Position numbers and translations under genes: made by a program
The notes under the pieces: model-generated
Seen by the model: the letters and a program-made list of their open reading frames with translations, nothing else
Told to the model about the DNA's origin: nothing
Databases searched by the model: none
NCBI GenBank assembly: GCA_902728285.1
Contig: CACVBU010000485.1
Location: forward strand, 1,660,136 to 1,724,135
Reading direction: 5' to 3'
DNA from: Clytia hemisphaerica
Taxonomy: Eukaryota > Cnidaria > Hydrozoa > Leptothecata > Clytiidae
DNA: 64,000 nt
Shown here: in pieces, positions 43,701 to 53,476 of the stretch
Numbering within the stretch: position 1 is the stretch's first letter
Layout of the letters: each line of letters opens with the position of its first letter

Positions 43701-45232
43701 TTCTTCTTGATTGTCTCTTTCTTGAAATTTAAGAGACGTTTTTGTTCATTGACTCGTCTCTCCTTGATTAAGAATTCAATCATCTTTTGCCAAGTTTCCT
43801 TTGGGCTGAGATCCTCTTCACCAAAATCTACCAAAAATTGAGTTGATCGTCTTTCACCGATGACTTCATGAATATCTGAAATGCTGCTACCATAGTACAG
43901 ATATTCTTCAATGTTGTGTTTTTCTGCAAGGGACGACACATCCTGCATGATATTGATTAGAGTGCTTATGCCGGATATGAGCTTCTCAGGATCTCGTTTG
44001 TTGAAGTCGATACTTTTGAGTTGATGAAGTCTTCTGGATAACATCACTTTTGAGTCACCGAAGGATTTTTTGAGTCGTTCCCAAATTTCGTCTATGTTGT
44101 TGATGGTCTTCACCATTGTTAGTGCTGCATCTGTCAGATAATTGTTTCGTAGAAGATCTGGTAAAAGTTCCTTCGGAGTTGAAGACAAGTGCATTTTTTC
44201 GAAGTTGGTTCGAAACGTATAAAAATCAGTATTGGAGTCATAACCAGAGAACTTCTCTAATTTGATATTGAGTTTAGATTTGTTAAACTCAGAATGTTTG
44301 TCAAGTTCTCGCTTACTAATTTCCTTGGTAAGATTGAGGACGTAAGCCTGTTTCTTCTCATCTAGGTCGACATATCTTTGCCCAGTTTTGCGGATCATGA
44401 TAAGTGTTTCGGCACTTTTGATAGGTGAGTCAAGGCATTCAGTATAACTTTCTGTGATTTTATCAAATCGTTGATGAACGTTCGAAGAAAGATTTTCCCG
44501 TAAGAGTAAAAGTTCAGAGGATTCTGCTTTGTCCATTGCACAATCAAAAGTTATCTCTAGCTTTTCAATGTCTCTATTGATGCAATCAAGACGAAAGTTG
44601 ATCTTACGTTCTATTTGGGCTGCTTCGTTATCTTTGATTTTGGTCTGACTCAGGTTGGCTTTTGATTTTCGGTCGTAAATGCCTGTTATGAATTCTTTAA
44701 TTGACATAATTGCTTGATTAACAGAAATCCTCACATCTTCCTCGAGTTCCTCTTTTCGACGTTTGATTATGACCTCCTTTTTGCGAATTGAGCTTCTGAT
44801 TTGTTCGAGCTTTGTGATGATAACATTTGAATCTTCAGGACTGAGATCATTGATTGGGATTTCTTCCATCATGTCAATAGCATCTTGTGCCAAAATCATT
44901 AGATCGATGGCTTCATCACTTGGCTCTGCCATTATGGAGTCTAGTTGAACAGTTTGAGTTGTGTCGGAGTCAGTATGAGTTGCGTCGAAGTCGGTGTGAG
45001 TTGCGACGGAGTCGGTGTGAGTTGCGACGAAGTCGGTGTGAGTTGCGTCGGAGTCGGTATGAGTTGCGTCAGAGTCGGTATGAGTTACGTTGGAATCAGG
45101 GTGAATTGATTCACGAATAGATAAATTATGAAAATGAGAGGTGAGTTCTTCGCCAATGCTTCTGAGGGGAATGATTCGGCCAGTTGAATTGAGTTGGCTG
45201 TAGTCGATCCTTGTGATACCTCGTCTTGACAT
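40778..45232 (-). CDS. BEL/Pao gag-pol (gag, protease, reverse transcriptase, RNase H)
   Basis: The frame runs 1500 codons if counted from a Met inside the LTR (45280). MSRRGITRIDY at 45232 is the more plausible start. Residue numbers below count from 45280. An acidic seven-fold repeat lies near the N-terminus, then a coiled-coil region. A DUF1759-like gag segment (LEKFSGYDSN, about 342-520) is followed by Cys/His clusters (about 540-640). The protease-like motif reads FYDNGCSDFVV (about 710) where D-S/T-G is usual. Reverse transcriptase carries YVDD at 1201-1204. RNase H follows, with Asp in LDFGDAS, Glu in GELYAA and Asp in TDSQIV. The frame then shifts near 40860-40900, close to a short ACATACAA repeat, and ends 30 codons later. 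A programmed shift is possible, but a mutation in the repeat is simpler. Confidence 0.9.
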   Translation of the reverse strand: MSRRGITRIDYSQLNSTGRIIPLRSIGEELTSHFHNLSIRESIHPDSNVTHTDSDATHTDSDATHTDFVATHTDSVATHTDFDATHTDSDTTQTVQLDSIMAEPSDEAIDLMILAQDAIDMMEEIPINDLSPEDSNVIITKLEQIRSSIRKKEVIIKRRKEELEEDVRISVNQAIMSIKEFITGIYDRKSKANLSQTKIKDNEAAQIERKINFRLDCINRDIEKLEITFDCAMDKAESSELLLLRENLSSNVHQRFDKITESYTECLDSPIKSAETLIMIRKTGQRYVDLDEKKQAYVLNLTKEISKRELDKHSEFNKSKLNIKLEKFSGYDSNTDFYTFRTNFEKMHLSSTPKELLPDLLRNNYLTDAALTMVKTINNIDEIWERLKKSFGDSKVMLSRRLHQLKSIDFNKRDPEKLISGISTLINIMQDVSSLAEKHNIEEYLYYGSSISDIHEVIGERRSTQFLVDFGEEDLSPKETWQKMIEFLIKERRVNEQKRLLNFKKETIKKKDDKNAGARRNGSCHWNQDGDDVHCSICNSPEGRADHIATKSRNGKKIMQYYTCKSFVFKSPGDRYTILKKKGFCAQCLFPGADASSGKHVDGKCQHDFVCAHPSHQNDTIKKHVLVCEEHKTQPSNQQLLDTFVKRFIKSPALPQFSREIKLYKASNEICDDRGVYLLQQISINGNNLLIFYDNGCSDFVVSKKAIELLGSKAKKISSEPVILGGVGECQTKSLNGIFSVTIPLHDDQEVTFSGVCLDRITSTFPTYPLDVVEQDIIDYHISSGGTSPIPKLPNNIGGEVHMMIGVKYLRHHPKMVIQLPSGLALYESKFNNSTGGRGVVGGPHHSFTKIHQQFNTLTSSTFFSNQFNMIRSQSAVPLLGFSQCNPTDLVQQNFHDESPTHISTTMKIFEEVEATGSEISYRCPDCRNCKACKQPSNDVISCKEEIEQSIINSSITVDLESKTATALLPFIADPEARLVNNKDKAMKTYQQQVRKLNHPNNQKDKQDVLESEAKLQQLGYVEYVCNLPKEDQDQLQTCKMHYYIPWRAVWKSNSFSTPCRIVFDASQPTASGFSLNDVLAKGRNNLNHLQEILIRWSVQPTAIHTDIKKMYNTIKLHKSHWCYQRYLWQNSLDPSKSPEQKVIKTLIYGVKSSSNQAEFALRKIAQLSKEEYPKVNNIVQKDIYVDDCVTGEKDLETAHRRADELELVLNRGGFQLKGIAFSREDPPSTLSDDGETIHVGGMRWLVKSDELALNVGELNFNKKIRGRKPEQSIKGIPSNLTRRQCASKVAELFDLTGKVSPLIASMKIDLQDLVQRQLNWDDIIPDNLRSIWESNFDMMKEIGDLRFNRAIVPEDAIDLKMDTLDFGDASHSMVCVSIYGRFLRRNGEYSCQLIFSRTRTVPKGTSQPRGELYAAVINTHTGEIVKRSLTTWHQSSIKLTDSQIVLHWISNENKHTNIQAVCSNQSHRNQAIHFKSRLVLRQH
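44958..45104 (-). repeat. seven 21-bp repeats in gag
   Basis: Seven in-frame units encode THTDSDA-type heptapeptides near the Gag N-terminus. The third and seventh positions vary. Confidence 0.85.
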
Positions 45233-45270
45233 TGACAATTGAATTGAGTTGAAGTGTCTAACTGTTTGAA

Positions 45271-46073
45271 TGTAGTGCAAAGGGATTTGAGACTGACAGT
45301 GTTCGGAACGTTGATATTGTTCAAACTAAAAGGTAAATTACCCGGTAAATTACAATTGGTCAAATAAGTTTCAAAATAAAAAAGTCCAAAATATTTGAAA
45401 GATTTTCTAAGTCCAGAATGTCTATAAAAGTATAAGTCTAGATGTTTGAAAGTATAGTGTGTAAATATGAATTGAAAAAGTATAAGTCTATATGAGTGAA
45501 TAAGTTTCAATGTACTGAAAATATACAAAGTCTTAAACCTAAGGCACAGAAAAACAAAATGGCTGACACATGAAAAAAGCAAAGAAACAAAAATGCAAAA
45601 ACAAAAACCTACCAGGTAGCCAGTGAATAAATACTGTGAGTACCCAGTGCACAAGTGAAAATCAAAATGAATTATTATTAAAATTTGTGAAAATCTGATT
45701 TCCTTGACATCTTGACTCTATGACTGTCAAGTCAGATCTGAAGTGAACTGAAATGTGTGCCTGTATTTATATAAAAAATAAGTCCCTATCCATATTATGT
45801 CATTAAATTAACTAAGTGAAAAAAAGCAATTAAATGAATGAATAATTAAAAGTAATTATCCTAGAGTGACACATTGTTGACAAAAATGAACTTTAAAACA
45901 AAAGACACTCCACATGAGAATTGAGAAACTGATGTGTCACAAGGGACTGAATGAAACAAAAGAACAAAGGAAAACAAGTGAGACTCAATGAAAACTGTGA
46001 AATAAATTTTTTGGTTTTTCTAATTTTATAATTTTTATGGAAACATATTCAACAATACCAAGGTTGCATTACA
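45271..46073 (-). repeat. 5' LTR of the BEL/Pao element
   Basis: 803 bp, 12 bp longer than its partner because TAAATTACCCGG is inserted near its plus-strand start. The 20 bases after it on the element strand (TTCAAACAGTTAGACACTTC) do not show the usual TGG-starting primer binding site, so the primer is unidentified. Confidence 0.9.
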
Positions 46074-46582
46074 TAGGTAGACCCTTACGATAAACTAACT
46101 CCAACTGGAAAATGCTCAGGAGATTTTAATAAATATTAATCCGAAATTTCTTAAACAAGTAATGCATCTTTTCGACCGTAGCCGCCAATTGCTGCGTGCA
46201 CCCTGAAACCGCCCCAGTCTTTTTTTCGCGCCTAAAGACAATAGAAAAAAGTGAAAAAAAGGGATTGGATCGAGTCTAGAGGGTGGTAAATTAAATTATA
46301 AAGTGGCACGCGCCTGACCGCGATCGAAAAGGTGTATATTAAAAACAGAAACAAACTCGTGAATTTTTCTTTCAAGATGTTATAATTCATTCATATTTTT
46401 TCATTCTTACAATTCAGATGTTCTTATCATTTTTTTTACCGTATGTTTTGTAGCTGAGATGGGATCAGGTGCAGTTAGCGTGGTCACTGGTTGGATTCTT
46501 TAGTAGTGGAGAGCACTGTTAAAGAATATAACCTAATGTCGTTTAACCTAATAATGTTATAAAATACAGACCAGAAAGTATT

Positions 46583-47800
46583 TCACTGTTAAACAGTCCA
46601 ACCTAGTCCACTGTTAAACAATCCAACCTATATTCATGTCCGGTCCACTGTTAAACAATCTGACCTAGTCCACTGTTAAACAATCCAACCTAGTCCACTG
46701 TTTAACAATCCAACCTAGTCCGCTGTTAAACAATCCAACCTATAGTCATGTCCGTTCCACTGTTAAACAATCCAACCTAGTCCACTGTTTAACAATCCAA
46801 CCTAGTCCGCTGTTAAACAATCCAACCTAGTCCACTGTTTAACAATCCAACCTAGTCCGCTGTTAAAACAATCCAACCTATAGTCATGTCCGGTCCACTG
46901 TTAAACAATCCAACCTAGTCAACTGTTTAACAATCCAACCTAGTCCACTGTTTAACAATCCAACCTAGTTCACTGTTTAACAATCCAACCTATCCATGTC
47001 CGGTCCACTGTTAAACAATTTGACCTAGTCCACTGTAAAACAATTTGACCTAGTCCACTGTTAGACAATTTGACCTAGTCCACTGTTAAACAATCCTACC
47101 TAGTCCACTGTTTAACAATCCAACCTATAGTCATGTCCGGTCCACTGTTAAACAATCCAACCTAGTCCACTGTTTAACAATCCAACCTAGTCCACTGTTA
47201 AACAATCCAACCTATAGTCATGTCCAGTTCACTGTTAAACAATCTGACCTAGTCCACTGTTAAACAATCCTACCTAGTCCACTGTTTAACAATCCAACCT
47301 AGTTCACTGTTTAACAATCCAACCTATCCATGTCCGGTCCACTGTTAAACAATTTGACCTAGTCCACTGTTAAACAATCCAACCTAGTCCACTGTTTAAC
47401 AATCCAACCTAGTCCACTGTTAAACAATCCAACCTATAGTCATGTTCGGTCCACTGTTAAACAATCCAACCTAGTCCACTGTTTAACAATCCAACCTAGT
47501 CCACTGTTAAACAATCCAACCTATAGTCATGTCCAGTTCACTGTTAAACAATCTGACCTAGTCCACTGTTAAACAATCCTACCTAGTCCACTGTTTAACA
47601 ATCCAGCCTAGTCCACTGTTTAACAATCCAACCTAGTCCACTGTTTAACAATCCAATCTAGTTCACTGTTTAACAATCCAACCTATCCATGTCCGGTTCA
47701 CTGTTAAACAATCCAACCTAGTCCACTGTTTAACAATTCAACCTAGTCCACTGTTAAACAATTTGACCTAGTCCACTGATAAACAATCCAACCTAGTCCC
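46583..47800 (+). repeat. 25-bp satellite array, left arm
   Basis: About 45 units of CCACTGTTAAACAATC + CAACCTAGT, with variants (TTAAACA/TTTAACA, CCAACC/CTGACC/TTGACC) and an interspersed spacer (TAGTCATGTCCGGT) that creates a higher-order repeat. The core GTTTAAC/GTTAAAC is near-palindromic. Confidence 0.9.
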
Positions 47801-48125
47801 ATCCCTTCTCAAGGAGAACTATTGTTCGTTTTAAAAATCGAAAAATCTGTGGAGCTCTTTTACGCTCCAGCAAAGAATTTCATAAAACAGCAATACAGGA
47901 AAAAGCTATATCTTATCAGACAAAATTTTCATAAACAGCAACTTGAGTAACTATAATCGTTTACTATGGGGGAAATCAAAAGCATTGTTGAAGGATAATC
48001 AAATTCATAAGTTTTGGTCGTTCAATGGAAACGTTTATATAAAGATTAATGAAAATGACAATCCCCGACAATCCTTTAAGGATTGGCCATATTAATGACC
48101 TTATTTCGAAATTTCCAATCTGTGA

Positions 48126-48644
48126 CTGCGTTTAGACCAACTGGCATTTGTAATTTGGCATTTCCTCATGAGGGATTCGATTTTAATAGCTTTTCCATTG
48201 TATTTTCTGTCATGGCATTTAAGGAATCGTCTTTTTAGAGTCATTACTGAAAAGGTGATTCCCTCAAGTTCAACTTTGACAGATCAAACAATGAAAAACA
48301 TGGAATTTCTCAAAAACTGCAGTCATTAAGACTGAAACTTTTTGCCGTAGGGCTAGGCTATGGCAAATCTTGCAAATTTTACAATCTATAGAAAGAACTG
48401 AATAAAAAACGTCAAATACTTTAAAAAATCAAAAATGTCACTTTTTCTCTCTGTTTTGGTTCCTTTGTTTGATTCGAAATGCCAGAAAAGGGGATTCCTT
48501 TGCTCAAAATGGCATTTCAAATGCCAACGAAATGTCAACACGCTGGCATCATTAGGCATTTGACAAACCGAACAATTGCGCGGAACAATAGAATTCAAAA
48601 GAATACTGCAAGCAATTACAAATGCCAGGCTGGTCTAAACGCAG
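48126..48644. mobile_element. 519-bp MITE nested in the giant element
   Basis: CTGCGTTTAGACCAACTGGC followed by ATTTGTAATT is mirrored by AATTACAAATGCCAGGCTGG followed by TCTAAACGCAG. No clear target duplication. A 70-codon minus-strand frame inside is incidental. Confidence 0.65.
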
Positions 48645-48649
48645 CCATT

Positions 48650-50950
48650 CTCAATAATGTTTGACATTTGATTTTAATATTGATGGTTTTATGTGTAAGG
48701 CTTGGGGTATGTTTTGTTTCATTTCGTTCGTAAGACTTAGGGTAATTCTTACATTTTCCGTAAGTCTATCCTTGTGTTTATTTTTTTTGTTTTTTTTCTT
48801 AACATTTTTTTGGTTGTTCTATACCTATGCAGGGGGGGTTTCAGAAGGTACCCGATTCCGCAATTCCGTCAATTTTTTCTCCAATTTCCGTCAAACCGTC
48901 TTAAATTGAACCAAAATTCCGTCCCGAAAATTCCTTTGAAATTCAATATTTTTGTCGAAAATTCCGCAAATTTTGAATATCTTTTACCAATTCCGAAACT
49001 CCGCAATTTTTTTGGCTAAATTCCGTTTTTCCGCACTAAAATTGTCTAATTTTCCGTCTCCGTCAGAGAACCCAATTTCCGTAATTCCGTCTAAATTTTC
49101 GCCAAATTCCGCCACTCCGTCCGAAAAAAGGGCCGATTCCGCTCCTCCGCCAACCATGAAACCCCCCTATGCAGACAGAAGCCTGTTCCATATGCGCTAG
49201 AAAATTAAAAATCGAAAATTCTAACTACTGTCCTAGGTGCAAAAGACGATCCCACGCTAAGTGTAACGGCATAGAAGCAAAATTCATTAAAAATATCTGC
49301 CTCTGCAAAACTTGCAGAATTGACGCATTACCTAATTTTGATTCTGATGATGAATTACCTGCTGGTAAAGACATAAATTACTTAAAATCATATTTTGAGC
49401 ATTTGAATTCTATCTCGAATACTTTTTCTAACATTGATTCGCAAAAAGACGACCAGATTAACGAGTATGACTATAATGACCACGTGATTAATTTTAACTG
49501 TAAATATTACAGTACTCAGGAATTTACCTATCTTCCTCTCAACAAAATTCACTCTCTTGTTTTCATCTTAACATATGTTCTCTAGATAAACACCATGACA
49601 ATCTCATGACAATATTATTTTCTTGGTTTGATTGGTGGATTCTTTGCAACATTAGGTAATGTTTTTGTCAGGTTTGTATCGAAAATCTCGTGCTTACGTA
49701 GTTGGTGGTTTGGTCTCTACCGAGAGGAATGTTCGAATTCCAGGGATTATCTTTTTTTCTCACGATTGGTCGAATCGTTCGTTAAACGTTTGCTTTCAGA
49801 GTTCATTCCAAATTTTGATTGGTGAATTAACAAAACTATTTGATTGGTTGTTATTTGGAGAATAGAAGGCAGCTATCGTTGTTGTTAGCTACGGCGTTAT
49901 GATTGGATAACTTTTATTGATAGAAGTTAACTTTAGAATAAATATGCTATTTACATTTAGTAAAGGATGTACTCGTGACAAAACCTTTAGCCAAGCAAGC
50001 TAACATCGATCTTAAACTTCTATTGCATTGGTTGAATGCAATCAAGATATCTCTGAATGCTAACAAAACTGAGCTTATTATCTTTAGACCTATTAGAAAG
50101 AAAATAAACTACGATCTAAAAATAAAAATCAACGGACACAGACTCAGACCTAGTAACTTTGTGAAATATTTTGCTGTATACATCGATGAACATCTAAACT
50201 GGAAGCACCACATTGATTTTGTTTGCAACAAATTAAAACGTGCGAATGGTGCGCTGAGTAAACTTCGGCATTATGTCGACAAGAAAACGTTTTTAGCATT
50301 ATATTATTCTTTATTTCACTCTGGGGAAAACGCATTCTAACACTACAAAAGCAAGCTCTGCGAATTATGACATTTTCCGATTTTCGAGCACATTCCTCAC
50401 CTCTCTTCTTGGATCATACTCTTTTAACCTTTTTTGACTTCGTAAAATACCTAAATATTCTTTTTATTTACAAAATCTTTAATCGAATGTTACCACCTCT
50501 TCTGCAAGAACACTTCATTTTGAGTCGTCTTGATGATGTTGAGCGTCATGAAGTCATGCGATGTAAATCTGGTCTGTTAAAACTTCCCGAGGTCTCCACA
50601 GTAACTTATGGCAATTACTCAGTACTATATCAATCCATTTTATCTTGGAATGAACTTCAGAAATTCTTGACCTTTGATGATATGTCAACCTTATAATTGG
50701 ATCGTCTTAAGGACTTAATTAAATTATATTACCTGTCGCAATATTTCTAATTATTTTTATCAAATTACCTATTCTAGCCATAGATTCATTTATATCTTAC
50801 ATTAACATAGGTACTTATTTTTATAAAAATTTTTGTAGATTTATTTCTTGTAACTTAACAATTTTGCGACAACCTCCTTAGTTTAGATTTTTTTCTATGG
50901 GTGTGGTCGCTAGTCTTGTTATAGACAAATAAATAAACACTACTACTACT
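48650..50950 (+). pseudogene. internally deleted non-LTR (LINE) retrotransposon
   Basis: Two pieces of a CR1/L2/Jockey-like LINE in the same orientation. The 5' piece (49169-49585) encodes a PHD-type zinc finger (CSIC ... CPRC ... HAKC ... CLCKTC) and breaks off at the start of the endonuclease. The 3' piece (49975-50696) encodes the end of the reverse-transcriptase protein (WLNAIKISLNANKTELIIF; VYIDEHLNWKHHIDF; then in another frame LQKQALRIMTFSDFRAHSSP). The endonuclease and the catalytic reverse transcriptase are missing and the frame is broken. It ends in an (ACT)n tail near 50938-50950, typical of LINE 3' ends. A MITE splits its leader. Confidence 0.75.
48835..49167. mobile_element. ~333-bp MITE composed of AATTCCG-type repeats
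   Basis: Terminal inverted repeats GGGGGGTTTCA / TGAAACCCCCC. TATGCAG is duplicated on both sides. Between them the sequence is almost entirely degenerate AATTCCG(TC) units. It inserted at what was the ATGCAGACAG of the LINE, so the LINE start codon lies inside the target duplication. Confidence 0.75.
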
Positions 50951-52597
50951 AGTTTCATTCCTGGTCACTGGGCTTTTAAAGAAAGAAGAGACTCTCAGCT
51001 ATCCAACGAGCTATGAAAAAAACTCTAAATCTTATTGGTTCAGGAGGTATTGGCATTTATACTTATACTTGGTGGAAATACAGTACATAGTGTGATTTGC
51101 GTTGTTACTAAAAGAGGTAACGAGTGGTAACGATGTGGTAACGATGTGGTAACGAGGTAACCAGTTAAAAGCGGTGGCCCTAAGGGCTCTAATTTTGAAT
51201 AACTCGATTCTTGTGAATGAAGAGCAGGACCTAATGTTTCTAGTGAATGTGATATTGGAGTCGATGGTCCTGTTGAATGTGCAGCAGGGGTTGGTGGTTC
51301 TGGTGAATGTGCAGCTGAATATGGTGGTTTTGATGATTTTGCAGCAGGAGTTGGTGGCTCTGGTGAACGTGATAGTTGAGTTGATGGTTCTGGTGAATGT
51401 GATAGTGGAGTTGGTGGTCCTTGTGATTCTGCAGCAGGACATGATTGTTCTGTTGATTCTGCGACATGAACTGGTGACTTTGCAACAGAACCTTGTTGTT
51501 CTGGTGATTCTGCAACAAAACCTAAAGCATCTGGTTATTCTGAAGCAGCAACTTGTGATTATGGTGATTATGCAGCAGGGACTGGTTGTTCTGGTGGTTA
51601 TGCAACAGATCCTTGTGGTTATAAAGGTTCTACAGAAATACATGTTGGTTCTGATGCTTCTTAGCACAAAACTGTTAGTTTTGGTAGATCTACATCAGGA
51701 CTTGGGATGGATGGATTATCATGAATTTCGAATATATTGTATTCAGGTGTTTGACAGTTTTCTTTAGGGCTAGAATTATGATAAATGCTATCTAAAGACA
51801 TTAACAACTGTCAGTGTTTGACTTATTTTGCCAGATACCAAATATTAGTAATAATGTGTTGGCTTATAGGTTTGGACTATAAGCTCCACCATTACATCCA
51901 CAAGAAACTCAAACTCCTGCTCCACAATCATATGCACCAGAACCACCAAATCTACCATCAAATTCATCAGTAACTCCAACTTCATCAGCAACTCAAACTT
52001 CATCAGCAACTCAAACTCCAACATTGCATTCAACAGAACCATCAACTCCACCATCACATTCACCAGTACCAGTATATTCACCAGAACCATCAACTCCTGC
52101 CTCCCATTCACCAGAAACACCAATCCCTGCTGCTAATTCAACGGAATCACCGACTCCTTATGCACATTCACCAGAACCACCAACTCCATGATCACATTCA
52201 CCAGAACCACCAACTCCTGCTGCACAATCATCAAAACCACCAACTTCAGCTGCACATTCACCAGGACCACCAACCCCTGCTACACATTCAACAGGAACAC
52301 CAACTCCACTATCACATTCACTAGAAACATTAAGTCCTGCTCTACATTCACCAGTATCGAGTTATTCAAAATTAGAGCCTTTAGGGCCACCGTTTTTAAC
52401 TGGTTACCTCGTTACCACCTCGTTACCACTTGTTACCTCTTTTAGTTGCCTTTTTTGCTACAATGAGCTAGGAAAATATGAAAATGCCAATACTTCCTGA
52501 ACCAGAAAGATTTAGAGTTTTTTTTATAGCACGTTGGATAGCTGAGAGTCTCTTCTTTCTTTAAGAGCCCAGTGACCAGGAATGAAACTAGGTTAGG
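50951..52597. repeat. 1.6-kb palindrome with mucin-like tandem repeats in the arms
   Basis: GTTTCATTCCTGGTCACTGG at the left is mirrored at the right end, as are GGTAACGA-type repeats and a ~30-bp tandem repeat. Read on the plus strand, the right arm (51896-52380) encodes SPEPPTPAAHSPEPPTP-like repeats with one internal TGA. The left arm encodes the same on the minus strand. The open plus-strand frame at 51174-51767 is the complement, not a likely gene. Confidence 0.7.
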
Positions 52598-52599
52598 TT

Positions 52600-53476
52600 G
52601 TCTACTCGTGACAAGGGATAGGACTAGGTTGGATTGTTAAACAGTGGACTAGGTAGGATTGTTTAACAGTGGACTAGGTCAGATTGTTTAACAGTGAACC
52701 GGACATGACTATAGGTTAAATTGTTCAACAGTGGACTAGGTAGGATTGTTTAACAGTGGGACTAGGTCAAATTGTTTAACAGTGGACCAGACACGACTAT
52801 AGGTTGGATTGTTAAACAGTGGACTAAGTAGGATTGTTAAACAGTGGACTAGGTTGGATTGTTAAACAGTGGACTAGGCTGGATTGTTAAACAGTGGACT
52901 AGGTAGGATTGTTTAACAGTGGACTAGGTCAGATTGTTTAACAGTGAACCGGACATGACTATAGGTTGGATTGTTAAACAGTGGACTAGGTAGGATTGTT
53001 AAACAGTGGAATAGGTTGGATTGTTAAACAGTGGACTAGGTTGGATTGTTTAACAGTGAACCGGACATGGCTAGGTTGGATTGTTAAACAGTGGACTAGG
53101 TAGGATTGTTTAACAGTGGACTAGGTCAGATTGTTTAACAGTGAACCGGACATGACTATAGGTTGGATTGTTAAACAGTGGACTAGGTAGGATTGTTAAA
53201 CAGTGGACTAGGTTGGATTGTTAAACAGTGGACTAGGTTGGATTGTTTAACAGTGGACTAGGTCAGATTGTTTAACAGTGAACCGGACATGGCTAGGTTG
53301 GACTGTTAAACAGTGGACTAGGTAGGATTGTTTAATAGTGGACTAGGTCAGATTGTTTAACAGTGAACCGGACATGGCTAGGTTGGATTGTTAAACAGTG
53401 GACTAGGTTGGATTGTTAAACAGTGTACTAGGTTGGATTGTTTAACAGTGGACTAGGTCAGATTGTTTAACAGTGA
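52600..53476 (-). repeat. 25-bp satellite array, right arm
   Basis: Mirror orientation of the left array (GACTAGGTTGGATTGTTTAA + CAGTG), about 33 units, with the ACCGGACATGACTATAGGTT spacer interspersed. Confidence 0.9.

Larger units (their letters stand above)
38195..46073 (-). mobile_element. BEL/Pao LTR retrotransposon, 7.9 kb, recent insertion
   Basis: Two long terminal repeats flank a gag-pol region on the minus strand. TAGGT is duplicated on both sides (38190-38194, 46074-46078). The tandem unit 2 preserves the empty site, AACCTAGGTAGACCC, near 32185. The order protease, reverse transcriptase, RNase H, integrase and the DUF1759-like gag identify BEL/Pao. No envelope-like frame exists between integrase and the 3' LTR. 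Confidence 0.95.

Noticed and set aside
51174-51767. 197-codon plus-strand frame
   Set aside because: Lies in the left arm of a palindrome made of tandem repeats. Its composition is the complement of the Pro/Thr/Ser-type repeat.
46583-53476. Possible CRISPR array
   Set aside because: Repeats are contiguous with no unique spacers and sit in mirrored arms of a transposon in a eukaryotic genome.
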